A stretch of DNA of 64,000 bases from Bacteriovorax sp. PP10 (GCF_035013165.1 NZ_JAYGJQ010000001.1:992001-1056000); one strand, 5' to 3'; shown: positions 52,504-62,078, counted from the first letter of the stretch. Notes: generated by a model from the letters alone, not told the origin. Numbers and translations are program-made.

Positions 52504-53622
52504 ATGAGTATTAATTTAAAACTAGAAAAGCCTTCTTTATACGCCCTTTCGTTAAACGAATTGCGTGACTACTTATCATCACAAGGTCTGGCCAAATTTG
52601 CGGCCGATCAAGTGTATCAGTGGATGTATAAAATCCAGGAAAGAGATCTTTCTAAGTGGACTAATATCTCTAAAAAAATCCGTGAAGATTTCGAAGCTAA
52701 CTTTGATTTAAGTCTTCCAACAGTTATCTGGAATGGTCTTTCAAAAGACGGAACGAGAAAGTTCTTAGTAAAGATGCGCGATGGCCAGACAGTTGAGACG
52801 GTAGCGATCCCGGCAAAGGATCGTCTGACTCTTTGTATTTCATCTCAGGTTGGATGTGCGATTGGATGTACGTTCTGTCACACGGGAACAATGGGATTAA
52901 AAAGAAACTTATTAGCTGACGAAATCGTAGGCCAGTTTATGGCTATTTCTCACTGGCTAAAAGACAATACAACTGACAGTGAAAGACTATCGAACATCGT
53001 CTATATGGGGCAAGGGGAACCACTTCATAACTACGATAACGTTAGATCAGCGACAATCATTTTCATGGAAGATAAAGGTCTTGGACTTTCTCAAAGAAAG
53101 ATCACTTTATCGACTTCAGGACTAGTTCCTCAGATTGAAAAAATGTGGGATTTCCCACCGGTGAATATTGCCATTTCTCTGCACGCTGCTCACAACGATA
53201 TCAGAACTGAGCTTATGCCGATTAACAAGGCCTATGACCTTGAGAGACTTTTCAATGCAATTAAAAAAGTTCCATTGAAAGCTTATAGAAGAATCACGTA
53301 TGAATATATTTTGATTGCCGATCTTAACGATCGTCAGGAAGATATCGACGGACTTACTGATCTTTTAGAAAAGAGTAAATCGAAAATTAATATCATTCCA
53401 TACAATGATTTTCCGGACTCGAAGTTTAAACGCCCGAGCAACTCGAAAATCATCTGGTTCCAGGAGTCACTCCTTAAGCGTGGTTTTGTCTGTACGACAA
53501 GAACAACAAAAGGTGGCGACATCCTGGCAGCATGCGGTCAGCTAAAAAGTGAATATGAAAAACTGAATCTCTGGGACATCGATAAATCGAAGGCCTTCGA
53601 GATGCAGTTTTCAAAACAATAA
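52504..53622 (+). CDS. rlmN: Dual-specificity rRNA/tRNA methyltransferase RlmN
   Basis: Radical-SAM enzyme making m2A2503 in 23S rRNA and m2A37 in tRNA. The [4Fe-4S] Cys triad CAIGCTFC (118, 122, 125) is followed by HTGTMGLKRNL; VYMGQGEPLHNYDNV and the second catalytic Cys at 344 (DILAACGQL) are in place. 372 aa is full length. Stands alone. Confidence 0.97.
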   Translation: MSINLKLEKPSLYALSLNELRDYLSSQGLAKFAADQVYQWMYKIQERDLSKWTNISKKIREDFEANFDLSLPTVIWNGLSKDGTRKFLVKMRDGQTVETVAIPAKDRLTLCISSQVGCAIGCTFCHTGTMGLKRNLLADEIVGQFMAISHWLKDNTTDSERLSNIVYMGQGEPLHNYDNVRSATIIFMEDKGLGLSQRKITLSTSGLVPQIEKMWDFPPVNIAISLHAAHNDIRTELMPINKAYDLERLFNAIKKVPLKAYRRITYEYILIADLNDRQEDIDGLTDLLEKSKSKINIIPYNDFPDSKFKRPSNSKIIWFQESLLKRGFVCTTRTTKGGDILAACGQLKSEYEKLNLWDIDKSKAFEMQFSKQ

Positions 53623-53958
53623 TTAGTTTCTGCTGTTTTCGTTTGTTCGATACATCCAAGGTTTTGGCCCTTCAACGGCTTCATCCTTAACTTCCGGCGC
53701 AGGTTCTTCGAATTTCTTCTTATCCTTTGCCTTAATAGATGACGGCTCACGATCAGACTCTTCTTCCGAAGCGATCTGACGAGTCGTTTCGATTCCAGTT
53801 TCCACCTTATAGTGATCACCAAAATCTGCAGTCTTCATCTCTTTTGAAGGTGCTGCGTACTTCTTAAAACCAACTTCTGGGTTTTTGTATTCTGTTGCCA
53901 CGGCAAGAGAACAAATTCCTAGAGTCAGAAGAGAAAGCGTAACAATTTTTTTCTTCAT
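53623..53958 (-). CDS. Small exported charged protein
   Basis: 111 aa. I start at the ATG at 53958, preceded by GGGAG at five bases and opening a signal peptide (MKKKIVTLSLLTLGICSLAVA). The mature part is very charged (SEEESDREPSSIKAKDKKKFEEPAPEVKDEA), likely unfolded. Its tail ends one base after rlmN's stop. Unknown function. Confidence 0.5.
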   Translation of the reverse strand: MKKKIVTLSLLTLGICSLAVATEYKNPEVGFKKYAAPSKEMKTADFGDHYKVETGIETTRQIASEEESDREPSSIKAKDKKKFEEPAPEVKDEAVEGPKPWMYRTNENSRN

Positions 53959-54125
53959 ACATACTCCCTTGACCCAGCTTATCGGATCTTTCTGTTCATC
54001 GGATGAATCGTGACAAAACTTGAGCTCAATTGTCGGGCTTTTGGAAAGTTTGTTTACGTGGGCCTTTGTTTTTGAGAGTATAGAGGTGAATAATTTAATG
54101 GGTTTGATCAAAAAATGGAGTTTTT

Positions 54126-55043
54126 GTGACGTCTTCTAAAAATACTAAGGCCTTGTTCGGCATATTTGCGATGGTTTTCGTTTTCTTCGTCATTCTAGTC
54201 GTTTTCGCATACTTCACTATGAATGCTTTCAATGAAACTTCATTGGTTCAAAAAAAATCTAATAAAGCACACATCGGAGTTATTACCGTTGAAGGTGTAA
54301 TTATGGATTCTAAAGACACAATTGAAATGCTTCAAAATGCAGAAGAAGACAAACAACTTCAGGCCATCATTTTAAGAATTGATTCTCCCGGTGGAGCTGT
54401 TGGCCCTACTCAGGAAATTTACGAAGAAATTCAACGTATCGATAAAAAGAAACCAATCTATGCTTCATTCGGATCGATTGCAGCGAGTGGTGGATACTAT
54501 ATTGGTGCAGCAACAAGAAAAATTTGGGCAAACCCTGGAACACTGACTGGATCGATCGGGGTTATCATGGAGTTTATGGATTTATCTAAACTCTACGAGT
54601 TCGCTAAGGTTTCTCCTCAAACAGTTAAAGCAGGTAGATACAAAGATGCAGGAAATCCTGCCCGCGCGCTAACTCCTGAAGAAAAAGATATGATGGATAA
54701 GTTGATTGCTGGTGTTCATAAACAATTTATCGGTGACATCATGAAGAGACGTGCCGGAAAAATTAAAGGTGACATCACTGAGCTTGCTCAAGGACAAATC
54801 TTTTCTGGAGAGTCAGCAATGGAAGCAGGTCTGGTTGATTCAATGGGAAGCCTTTGGACAGCAGGAAGAGCAATTCACACTGACTTAAAAATCAAAGATG
54901 AATTTGCACTGAAGTTTATTGATAAGAAAAAGAAAATGGGATTCTTGGATCTAATGGGGTCTTTAGAAGAAAGTGTTAGCAAATTAAATTTTAATTCACT
55001 GGCGGAAATGGCAAATACTAAGCCTCGCTTGATGTTTAAATAA
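54126..55043 (+). CDS. sppA: Signal peptide peptidase SppA (short form)
   Basis: Membrane-anchored serine/lysine protease that clears cleaved signal peptides. One N-terminal membrane helix (FGIFAMVFVFFVILVVFAYF), then VEGVIM, RIDSPGGAVGPTQEIYEEI, the catalytic Ser in AASGGYYI and the Lys region VKAGRYKDAGNPARALTPEEK. 305 aa: the single-domain form. GTG start. Eleven bases before lapB. Confidence 0.92.
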   Translation: MTSSKNTKALFGIFAMVFVFFVILVVFAYFTMNAFNETSLVQKKSNKAHIGVITVEGVIMDSKDTIEMLQNAEEDKQLQAIILRIDSPGGAVGPTQEIYEEIQRIDKKKPIYASFGSIAASGGYYIGAATRKIWANPGTLTGSIGVIMEFMDLSKLYEFAKVSPQTVKAGRYKDAGNPARALTPEEKDMMDKLIAGVHKQFIGDIMKRRAGKIKGDITELAQGQIFSGESAMEAGLVDSMGSLWTAGRAIHTDLKIKDEFALKFIDKKKKMGFLDLMGSLEESVSKLNFNSLAEMANTKPRLMFK

Positions 55044-55054
55044 TTGAGAGATTA

Positions 55055-56287
55055 ATGGAATCAGTTCTCCCTTGGATGCAGGAACATTTACTAGCAGTTG
55101 TCGCGATCTTAATTACGATCGTGCTTGTGTATCATTATCTGATTGAAAAAGAGACTGGTGCCAAATTATCGAAGCGCTACAGAAATTCTATTTTTGAAGC
55201 ACAGTCGAAAATTTTCCTGAATGCGACTCAGTACCTGATTTCCGGAAATAAAGATTTAGCGATTAAAGAATTCCTAAGTGCAGTGGATATTAACCGTGAA
55301 ACGATTGAAACTTACTTTGCATTAGGTGGGCTATTTAGAAGTAACGGTGAAATTGAAAAGGCCATCAGTATCCACAGATCACTGATAGCTAGAGAAAGCA
55401 TTTCTGAATCACATCGTCTGCGCGCTCTAAAAGAGCTGGCAGTGGATTTTGATAAAGGTGGATTCGTTGATAAAGCGATTGAAACTTACCGCGACGTTTT
55501 AAAAATCAACCGCGATCAAACTGAAGTTATCCAGGCCCTATGTCGAATTTACGAAGATACAGAAGACTGGGATCAAGCTTATAACTGTCGCATCATGCTT
55601 TCAAAAGTTGGGCAGCAGAATCAAGCAGAAACGATTTCACACATCCTGGTTCAAAAAGCAAAACAACACTTTGAAAAAGGCGACTTTAAAAAGTGCGAAG
55701 AAGATTTAGAAGATGCATTTAGATTTGCTCCTTCTGTATCAGCTAAAATTTTAAGACTGAAATTGTTTTTAGTTAGTGGTGATTTAGAGCAAGGAAAATT
55801 CCTTTTGCTTGAGATCTTAAAAGAGCATCCAATGTATGCGTCTTTTATTTTCGTATCGATCGCTGAAGACTTTAAAACAAACAATGAAGAACTAAAGAAG
55901 AGTTACCAGGCCCGTCTTGAAGTGCTAAGAAAATACTTCCTGGAAATGGATGACAAAGATCTTATCTCTTCAGCTTCAGTTGTTCTTTCCAAAGTGCGTC
56001 TGTTAAAAGAGCAGGGAATGAGTGGCGAGGCTTTCGATATTTTAAAAGGCTGGATGGATAACAATAAAAATTCATCTGAAGTCATGAAAGTTGAATACAT
56101 TAAATTATTAATTGAATTACAAAAGAAAGATGAAGCGCTGGAGCAGACAAAAGGTCTTCTTCAAAACCTTCATCAGACACTGGCAAAACACTATTGCCGC
56201 CAATGCGGATATAACTCGGATAGTTTATTCTGGCGTTGTCCACAATGTCATGAATGGGAGACCATTCAGTTTAGATGGAAGGTATAA
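55055..56287 (+). CDS. lapB: LapB/YciM-like TPR protein
   Basis: 410 aa. One N-terminal membrane helix (LLAVVAILITIVLVYHYL), then about nine TPR repeats (DLAIKEFLSAVDINRETIETYFALGGLFRSNGEIEKAI and on), and a C-terminal rubredoxin-like metal site CRQCGY-x(9)-CPQCHEWETI. LapB adapts FtsH to LpxC and so sets LPS synthesis. Its stop overlaps the ATG of the next gene (TAATG). Confidence 0.9.
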   Translation: MESVLPWMQEHLLAVVAILITIVLVYHYLIEKETGAKLSKRYRNSIFEAQSKIFLNATQYLISGNKDLAIKEFLSAVDINRETIETYFALGGLFRSNGEIEKAISIHRSLIARESISESHRLRALKELAVDFDKGGFVDKAIETYRDVLKINRDQTEVIQALCRIYEDTEDWDQAYNCRIMLSKVGQQNQAETISHILVQKAKQHFEKGDFKKCEEDLEDAFRFAPSVSAKILRLKLFLVSGDLEQGKFLLLEILKEHPMYASFIFVSIAEDFKTNNEELKKSYQARLEVLRKYFLEMDDKDLISSASVVLSKVRLLKEQGMSGEAFDILKGWMDNNKNSSEVMKVEYIKLLIELQKKDEALEQTKGLLQNLHQTLAKHYCRQCGYNSDSLFWRCPQCHEWETIQFRWKV

Positions 56288-56748
56288 TGTCTAAAATAAT
56301 TTTAAGCATGATGCTTATTTTTAGTTTTAATCTTTTTGCTCAAACCACACCTCCTGCCACGACGGCAGCGAGCAGTACAGCGATGAAAAAAACGCTGGTC
56401 AGTGTGAAATACTTCAACCAGATGATGGGGAACGTTCACCAGAATGCTTCTCGTTTTTCACAAGTAATGACGACGATTAGTTGCAATCATCCCGTTAAGG
56501 TGTTGAAAGAGACTTCTGCAGACGGAAAAGAATTTCTTCTTTACGGCGACAATAACTGGAACTTTGTGACGGTCGGGCCTTATGACGGCTTTATCATGTC
56601 GGCCTATTTATCAGACAAAAAAAATGAATGTTTCGAAGAAGAGTACTCAAAATTTTTTGATGGACTTGAACTCGATATCACTGACCTTTACTACTGGGCA
56701 AGGCTGTACGACCAATACACGCAAGGTAAGTCGAAGGTGAACCAATGA
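56287..56748 (+). CDS. Exported SH3-like protein next to lapB
   Basis: 153 aa. The signal peptide is MSKIILSMMLIFSFNLFAQ; mature TTPPATTAASSTA is a linker. The core (CNHPVKVLKETSADGKEFLLYGDNNWNFVTVGPYDGFIMSAYLSDK) has the spacing of a bacterial SH3-like barrel. Starts by TAATG at the lapB stop and overlaps the next gene as ATGA. Function unknown; periplasmic, possibly wall-binding. Confidence 0.58.
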   Translation: MSKIILSMMLIFSFNLFAQTTPPATTAASSTAMKKTLVSVKYFNQMMGNVHQNASRFSQVMTTISCNHPVKVLKETSADGKEFLLYGDNNWNFVTVGPYDGFIMSAYLSDKKNECFEEEYSKFFDGLELDITDLYYWARLYDQYTQGKSKVNQ

Positions 56749-57647
56749 AAAAATTAGTTTATTCAACATTGATGGCACTGACTTTATCAACTGGCCTTGT
56801 GGCGCAAGAGCATAAAGCAGAAGTAAAAGCAGAAACACCTGCTGCTGATGGGAAAGAGTTGATTGATTTCTCATCAATTAAAGACCTGATTAAAAAAGAT
56901 GGCCTTGAAGGTGAGTTACAGAAGAAACAAACAGAAAAAAGAGTTCTTTTAGATAAAAAGAAACTCCTGGATATGAAACGCTATAATGTTCCGCCTGCTG
57001 ATGTATTCTGGAATATGTTTTCAGAGTTATGGCTGGTGAAGAATGCTACGACATTAAAGTGGGACTTTCATAAGCCTGACTTTGATATTGAAAAAGCATT
57101 TATCAGTTTATTAGAAGCACAGGGAATTTACGAAAAGAAGATCAAGATCTTGCTTCTGGATACACCCGATGTGATTCACGCTGCTCTACCAAGTAATGAT
57201 AAAGAATATATCTTTATTTTATCCCTGCCTTTTATCAGAACGCTGGATTTATCAAAAGTAGAAATCTCATTGATTCTCTTTGAAGACTTCCTTCGTGCGA
57301 GAAAAGGGTATTTCAAAAATTACGTAACTTCTAAAGAGCTTGAAACCTATATGGGATCAAACTTTGCTGGAAAACCTTTTGATAAAAAATTAATCGCTGA
57401 TCATTTAAAGAAGTATTCAAATGTTTTACTGGTGAAAGGGTTTAGTTTTCAAGAGCAGTTTGAAGTGACTACAGAGATGGATACACTTCTAAAGAATGAT
57501 ATGAAGATGTGGAACACTTATCTGACTCTTCTTGATAAAATAGATAACTTAACGAAGACCAATGCGCTTTATAAGAAGTACAATCAGATTTATCCGTCGC
57601 CAGAGCTACAGATGAACTGGTTAAAACCTAAGCCAACTCGCTTTTAA
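56745..57647 (+). CDS. Exported M48-peptidase-like protein with lost metal site
   Basis: 300 aa with a signal peptide (MKKLVYSTLMALTLSTGLVAQ). The order VIHAALPSNDKEYIFILSLPFIRTLDLSKVEISLILFEDFLRARKGYF matches the M48 core (vNAfalPgg.i.v..gLl..l...El..vlaHEi.H...gH), but the HExxH site reads EDFLR (180-184). The third-ligand region reads TEMDTL (near 243) and the C-terminal YPSPELQMNWL (283-293) matches the M48 HPSxxxRi..L motif. I infer a catalytically dead M48 relative. Overlaps the genes on both sides. An alternative, unrelated fold is not excluded. Confidence 0.6.
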   Translation: MKKLVYSTLMALTLSTGLVAQEHKAEVKAETPAADGKELIDFSSIKDLIKKDGLEGELQKKQTEKRVLLDKKKLLDMKRYNVPPADVFWNMFSELWLVKNATTLKWDFHKPDFDIEKAFISLLEAQGIYEKKIKILLLDTPDVIHAALPSNDKEYIFILSLPFIRTLDLSKVEISLILFEDFLRARKGYFKNYVTSKELETYMGSNFAGKPFDKKLIADHLKKYSNVLLVKGFSFQEQFEVTTEMDTLLKNDMKMWNTYLTLLDKIDNLTKTNALYKKYNQIYPSPELQMNWLKPKPTRF

Positions 57648-58513
57648 TGAAAGCTAACATCATCGGTTACTACAATACAGTCCGCGATTTTCTCCAGTCT
57701 AATCTGGGAAAGCAGATGATTTTGTATTTTGCCTTTTATGTCATTCTTTGGGGTTTTCACCTTATTCTTATTTCCCTGATCTCTTTTTTCCATCTCCTGC
57801 TTGAGCACAACATCAGAACCATTGGTGACTGGATTAGCGATAGAGGGTGGGGACTTATTATTATCTCCAAAGTGGCCGTATTCTACTTAGCGACACTGTT
57901 TGTGAATCTTAAAACTAAAAAGATCTTTTCTTTAAAGAGCTATTTTCGAAATAGTATTCAGGCCCCGAGAATTGAAGTTATCGTAACGTTATTATTTTTA
58001 GTGATCGCTTTACTTGGATTAGGTGAAATAAAGTTCAACAGAACGATGATTGTTGAAATTGACCGCTTACTGCTTTCAATTATCGGCTCATTCGTCTTTT
58101 TTGCTGTCGATTATGTTCTCTTAGTTATCCTGGATGTGTTTTATCCCGTGCGTGAAGATAGTCTGCGTTTAAAGCGTATGATCTTACTTCCACTTTTCTT
58201 TTATTTTTTTACTGCTGCTACTTTTGTTTATGAGCAGACGATTACACTTAAGTTATACGCCTTTTTCGTTCTGCTTGTTTATTCAGGAGAGTGGAGAAGA
58301 AAAAATTGGACTCTACCTGCGGTATTCTTGATAGCTTTTATTGTGCCAGCATTCTCATTATTAGGTTTAGACCCAGTGTGGGGAGAGATTTATTCTCCAA
58401 TGGCAGCGTCGAAAAAAATTAGTACGGCCTCAGTTTTCATTTTAGTCTTTTTTGCCATCGGATATCTGCAATACACTCTGAGAAAGAAACCAGAGTATAT
58501 CTATCGGGATTGA
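57647..58513 (+). CDS. Polytopic membrane protein of lapB cluster
   Basis: 288 aa with about seven or eight membrane helices (for example MILYFAFYVILWGFHLILI, VIVTLLFLVIALLGLGEI, VFFAVDYVLLVILDVFY, ASVFILVFFAIGYLQY). Charged loops are short and no transporter motif is visible. Its ATG overlaps the M48-like gene's stop (TAATG). Unknown family; the last gene of the sppA-lapB unit, with 79 bases before tolQ. Confidence 0.65.
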   Translation: MKANIIGYYNTVRDFLQSNLGKQMILYFAFYVILWGFHLILISLISFFHLLLEHNIRTIGDWISDRGWGLIIISKVAVFYLATLFVNLKTKKIFSLKSYFRNSIQAPRIEVIVTLLFLVIALLGLGEIKFNRTMIVEIDRLLLSIIGSFVFFAVDYVLLVILDVFYPVREDSLRLKRMILLPLFFYFFTAATFVYEQTITLKLYAFFVLLVYSGEWRRKNWTLPAVFLIAFIVPAFSLLGLDPVWGEIYSPMAASKKISTASVFILVFFAIGYLQYTLRKKPEYIYRD

Positions 58514-58592
58514 TTTCACTTAAAATTTCATCAAAAGTTGTCTATGATAAGTAGGCATAAAAAAAATTGTCAATATTTCATCAGGAGTAACT

Positions 58593-59291
58593 GTGGAAGG
58601 CGCAAAATTAGATATTCTCAACATCATTTGGCATTCAGGATTTGTAGTTAAATTTGTCTTAGGACTTTTAATTGCTTCGTCTGTTTACTCTTGGGCCATC
58701 ATCTTAAAGAAGAAAAAACTTTTTGCTGAAGTTGAAGAAAATAATAAGAAATTCTTTGAAGTTTACTCAACAACTGAAAACCTAAAAGAAATAATGCTTA
58801 AAGCAGAGATGATGCCTTTTTCTCCATACAAAGCTTTATACACAAATGGGTATAAAGAATTAGTGAAGATGAAAGAAGCTTATACTGGTCAACACCAAAA
58901 GAGCGGCCTTGCTTTCCACTTTCAAAATTTTGGAATGGGAGTTTTAGAGCGCGGTCTTAAAAAAGGTGCAAACGAAACTAATGATGAGCTAAGTAAACTA
59001 CTTCCTACTTTAGCTTCAATCGGATCTGTTTCTCCATTCGTAGGATTATTCGGAACAGTTTGGGGGATCATTGATGCCTTCTCTGGTCTTGCTGGCGGTG
59101 GTGGATCAATCGACGCTGTTGCTCCTGGTATTGCTGAAGCACTTGTTGCAACTGCAGTAGGTCTGGCAGCTGCTATTCCTGCGGTTTGGTTTTATAACCA
59201 TTTCAACTCTGTGAACGATAAAATGAATTCTGAGATGGAAAGTTTTGGACAGGACTTTATTAACGTTGTGGAAAGATCAATCGTTGAATAG
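58593..59291 (+). CDS. tolQ: TolQ/ExbB-type proton channel subunit
   Basis: 232 aa, three membrane helices. The C-terminal TLASIGSVSPFVGLFGTVWGIIDAF and GIAEALVATAVGLAAAIPAVWFY are the family motifs. GTG start with AGGAG upstream. With TolR it converts proton motive force into motion of the TolA-type protein for outer-membrane constriction. First gene of tolQRAB. Confidence 0.93.
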   Translation: MEGAKLDILNIIWHSGFVVKFVLGLLIASSVYSWAIILKKKKLFAEVEENNKKFFEVYSTTENLKEIMLKAEMMPFSPYKALYTNGYKELVKMKEAYTGQHQKSGLAFHFQNFGMGVLERGLKKGANETNDELSKLLPTLASIGSVSPFVGLFGTVWGIIDAFSGLAGGGGSIDAVAPGIAEALVATAVGLAAAIPAVWFYNHFNSVNDKMNSEMESFGQDFINVVERSIVE

Positions 59292-59331
59292 TCGGTCCAC
59301 AAAGTACTAAGTTTTTTTAAGGAATTATTTT

Positions 59332-59748
59332 ATGGGATTCAGTACAGGTAAGAAAAAAGGCGCTATTTCCGACATCAACGTCACACCACTTGTCGACGTC
59401 ATGTTAGTTCTCCTGGTTATCTTCATGGTAACGGCCCCTATGATGTTAAACGGAATCAAGCTTGATCTTCCAAAGACCAAAGAAGTAAATCCAATTAACT
59501 TAAATGCCACTCAGGTGATCCTATCTCTATCTAAGTCTGAAGATTACTATCTTGGAAAAGATAAGATGTTAATCGGTGAGCTTATTCCAGAAATCCAAAA
59601 ACAATTTAAAGAAAATAAAACAGACACTGTGTTCTTACGTGCTGACTTTGGTTTAGCTTACGGAAAAGTAGCAAAGCTAATGTCATTTCTAAAACGCGGT
59701 GGAATTACCAAGATTGCTTTAGTCACAGTGACAGAAGATAAAAAATAA
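59332..59748 (+). CDS. tolR: TolR/ExbD-type protein
   Basis: 138 aa. One N-terminal helix with the proton-path Asp (DINVTPLVDVMLVLLVIFMVTAP), followed by a periplasmic domain ending ITKIALVTVTE. Overlaps the next gene as TAATG. Confidence 0.93.
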   Translation: MGFSTGKKKGAISDINVTPLVDVMLVLLVIFMVTAPMMLNGIKLDLPKTKEVNPINLNATQVILSLSKSEDYYLGKDKMLIGELIPEIQKQFKENKTDTVFLRADFGLAYGKVAKLMSFLKRGGITKIALVTVTEDKK

Positions 59749-60599
59749 TGAGAGTTTTTGAAATACCAAAATTCAATCATCCTGTTTTCAACTTCTATCT
59801 TAGACGTTCGGGATACATTCACGTTGCTTTAGTGGCCTGTACACTAATCAGCGGTAAGGTGGCCTTCGATCTTCAAAGAGAAGAGCGTGAAAAGAACCTG
59901 GAGCTGATTCATGCTTCTGTTCGTGTTGATATGGTGGCAATGCCGACTCAAACCCTGAATGAATTAAAAAATCTTTCAAGCGGAGTAGAGGAAGCACAAA
60001 AAGAAGAAAAAACTGAGATTGTTAAAGAAGCTGAAAAAGTTGTAACAAAAGAAGAACCTAAAGAAGAACCGAAAGTCGTGGATAAAACTCCTGACGATAC
60101 GGAAGCTTTCCAGGAAGCTCAGGCCGCTAAAAAACGTCAGAACTTCTTAAGTAAATTAAAAACAATTGGTAATAAGAAAGTCGAATCTACTGGAACCCAA
60201 AAGGCTGATAAAGGTCTGTATGGTGAGAAAGAGTCGGCATTAAAGAACTTAGTTCTTTCAGGAAATAAGTTGAGTAAAGGTTCTGCTATGTACGGTGATG
60301 GATCGGCAGCAGAACTAACGGCCTACCAGGCCTATAAATCACGCCTTCCGGATTTCGTACGCCCACACTGGAAACTTCCAAGTTTCCTGGCCGATAGAAA
60401 TTTAAAATGTAGGGTTCGTGTATGGCTTAATAAAAATGGTGACGTCACTCGCACATCTATTTATCAGTCGAGTGGTGAGCCAGAATTTGATGAAAGAGCT
60501 ATTGAGGCCGTTAAGGCCGCTGCTCCATTCCCAGCTGTTTCGGATTCTTTCGGAACGGGTGCTATGAACGGTGATATTGTATTAGGTTTTCCTTTATAG
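59748..60599 (+). CDS. TolA/TonB-like energy transducer
   Basis: 283 aa. Basic N-terminus, one membrane helix (YIHVALVACTLISGKVAF), a Lys/Glu-rich rod (EEKTEIVKEAEKVVTKEEPKEEP) and a C-terminal TonB_C-type domain (CRVRVWLNKNGDVTRTSIYQSSGEPEFDERAIEAVKAAAPFP). It occupies the tolA position but the C-terminal domain reads as TonB_C, as in many non-gamma Tol systems. It spans the periplasm and contacts TolB or outer-membrane proteins. Confidence 0.85.
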   Translation: MRVFEIPKFNHPVFNFYLRRSGYIHVALVACTLISGKVAFDLQREEREKNLELIHASVRVDMVAMPTQTLNELKNLSSGVEEAQKEEKTEIVKEAEKVVTKEEPKEEPKVVDKTPDDTEAFQEAQAAKKRQNFLSKLKTIGNKKVESTGTQKADKGLYGEKESALKNLVLSGNKLSKGSAMYGDGSAAELTAYQAYKSRLPDFVRPHWKLPSFLADRNLKCRVRVWLNKNGDVTRTSIYQSSGEPEFDERAIEAVKAAAPFPAVSDSFGTGAMNGDIVLGFPL

Positions 60600-60607
60600 A
60601 GGTTTAT

Positions 60608-61948
60608 ATGAAAAGTTTAATGTTGATGTTTGCTTTATTTTTTCAATTCTCAGTCTTCGCTCAAGACGACACTCTTTCTGTGATTGCCGTTGGTGAGGCC
60701 ACAATTGAAAAAGATAAAATGGTTATCCAGGACGCTTACACAAGTGGTGGATTATCAGCTGCTCAAAAAAATGCGGCATCAGAATTAGTAAAACTTTTAA
60801 GAAATGACTTCTCTTTCTACCAAAAGAAATTCTTCCTGGTTGAAGCAGCTCCTAACAATACAACTTTCCGCCAGACAACAAACTATGATTACTGGAACCA
60901 AAAAGGTGTGCGCTTCTTAGGGACAGCTACAGTTGATAAAGCTGCTGGCGATAACATGAAGGTGACAGTTGTTTTCGAAGATATCAAAACTAAAAAACAA
61001 ATTTATAACAACTCTGCGACGACTTCTATCTCAGGAATCAGACGCATCGGTCACGAGATGGCCAATGGAGTTTATAAGCAGGTCGTAGGGAAGAACTCAA
61101 TCTTCACTTCTAAAATTGTTTTCGTTTCAGACAGAAACACTAGAGGAAGAAGAACGGTAAAAGAAATCTACATGATGGATTTCGACGGTAAAAACGTAAG
61201 TCAAATCACAAGCCACGGCGGGATTGTTATGTCGCCATCAATGTCTGCTGATGGAAGATACTTAGTTTACTCACTGATCACAAATGCCAAAGGAAAGAGA
61301 AACAACGATCTTTATTTGATGGACATGAGAACTAAGAGCGCTTCAATCTTATCTAATAAGGAAGGGGTGAACTCAGGTGCCGTCTTCTTAACAGGTGGAA
61401 AGAAAATCGCCCTTACGTTAACAGTTTCAGGAAATGCTGAAATTTATGAAATGGATATCGACTCTAAAGAGCTAAGAAAAATCACTAACCACTTCGCAGC
61501 TGACGTTGACCCTTCAATCAGTGCTGATGGAACATTAATGACGTTTCTTTCTGATAGACCTGGCAAAGCGATGATCTACACGATGGACCCACGTGGGACC
61601 GAATCTAATGTAAAGAGAATCAGCTTTGTTGGTCAGTTCAATGCCACTCCACGATTTTCACCAGACGGGAAAGAGATCGTCTTTTCTTCATGGCTGGATA
61701 ACTCTTTTGACCTCTTTAGAATTTCGGCCGATGGCCAGGGATTGTCTCGCTTAACGAAGGATTTTGGATCTAATGAAGACCCAACGTACTCCAACGATGG
61801 GGAGTTTATCGCCTTTACTAGCCAGCGAGTTTTATCACGTGTGAAGATCGACCAAAATATCTACATAATGGACCGTGACGGCGGGATTTTAGGGGCCATT
61901 ACCTCAGGATTCGGAAATTGTATAAGTCCTAGATGGTATAACTTCTAG
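60608..61948 (+). CDS. tolB: TolB beta-propeller protein
   Basis: 446 aa with a signal peptide (MLMFALFFQFSVFAQ). An N-terminal alpha/beta domain is followed by a six-bladed WD40-like PD40 propeller (KIVFVSDRN, SPSMSADGRYLVYSL, DPSISADGTLMTFLSDRPG, TPRFSPDGKEIVFSS, DPTYSNDGEFIAFTSQR). Partner Pal is usually next; it is not in this window, where a regulator gene follows instead. Confidence 0.95.
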   Translation: MKSLMLMFALFFQFSVFAQDDTLSVIAVGEATIEKDKMVIQDAYTSGGLSAAQKNAASELVKLLRNDFSFYQKKFFLVEAAPNNTTFRQTTNYDYWNQKGVRFLGTATVDKAAGDNMKVTVVFEDIKTKKQIYNNSATTSISGIRRIGHEMANGVYKQVVGKNSIFTSKIVFVSDRNTRGRRTVKEIYMMDFDGKNVSQITSHGGIVMSPSMSADGRYLVYSLITNAKGKRNNDLYLMDMRTKSASILSNKEGVNSGAVFLTGGKKIALTLTVSGNAEIYEMDIDSKELRKITNHFAADVDPSISADGTLMTFLSDRPGKAMIYTMDPRGTESNVKRISFVGQFNATPRFSPDGKEIVFSSWLDNSFDLFRISADGQGLSRLTKDFGSNEDPTYSNDGEFIAFTSQRVLSRVKIDQNIYIMDRDGGILGAITSGFGNCISPRWYNF

Positions 61949-61996
61949 AAATCACATGGAATAGGTAATATTTTTAGACACCCGAGTGTTTTAGTC

Positions 61997-62025
61997 TTGT
62001 AAAAAATTCAGACGCAGTGTATTAT
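61997..62025 (+). promoter_or_regulatory. Candidate promoter of the GAF-AAA regulator gene
   Basis: TTGTAA, a 17-base spacer and TATTAT (4/6 and 5/6 matches), giving a leader of about 47 bases. A small AATTAA/TTAATT inverted repeat lies in the leader. Confidence 0.42.
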
Positions 62026-62078
62026 TTACTGAGTAACGCAACGAAGTAATTAACACTTAATTGTCCAGGAGTTTTACA

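Noticed and set aside
61970-62000. Weak ACAC/GTGT hairpin after tolB as terminator
   Set aside because: Only four base pairs and a broken T run.
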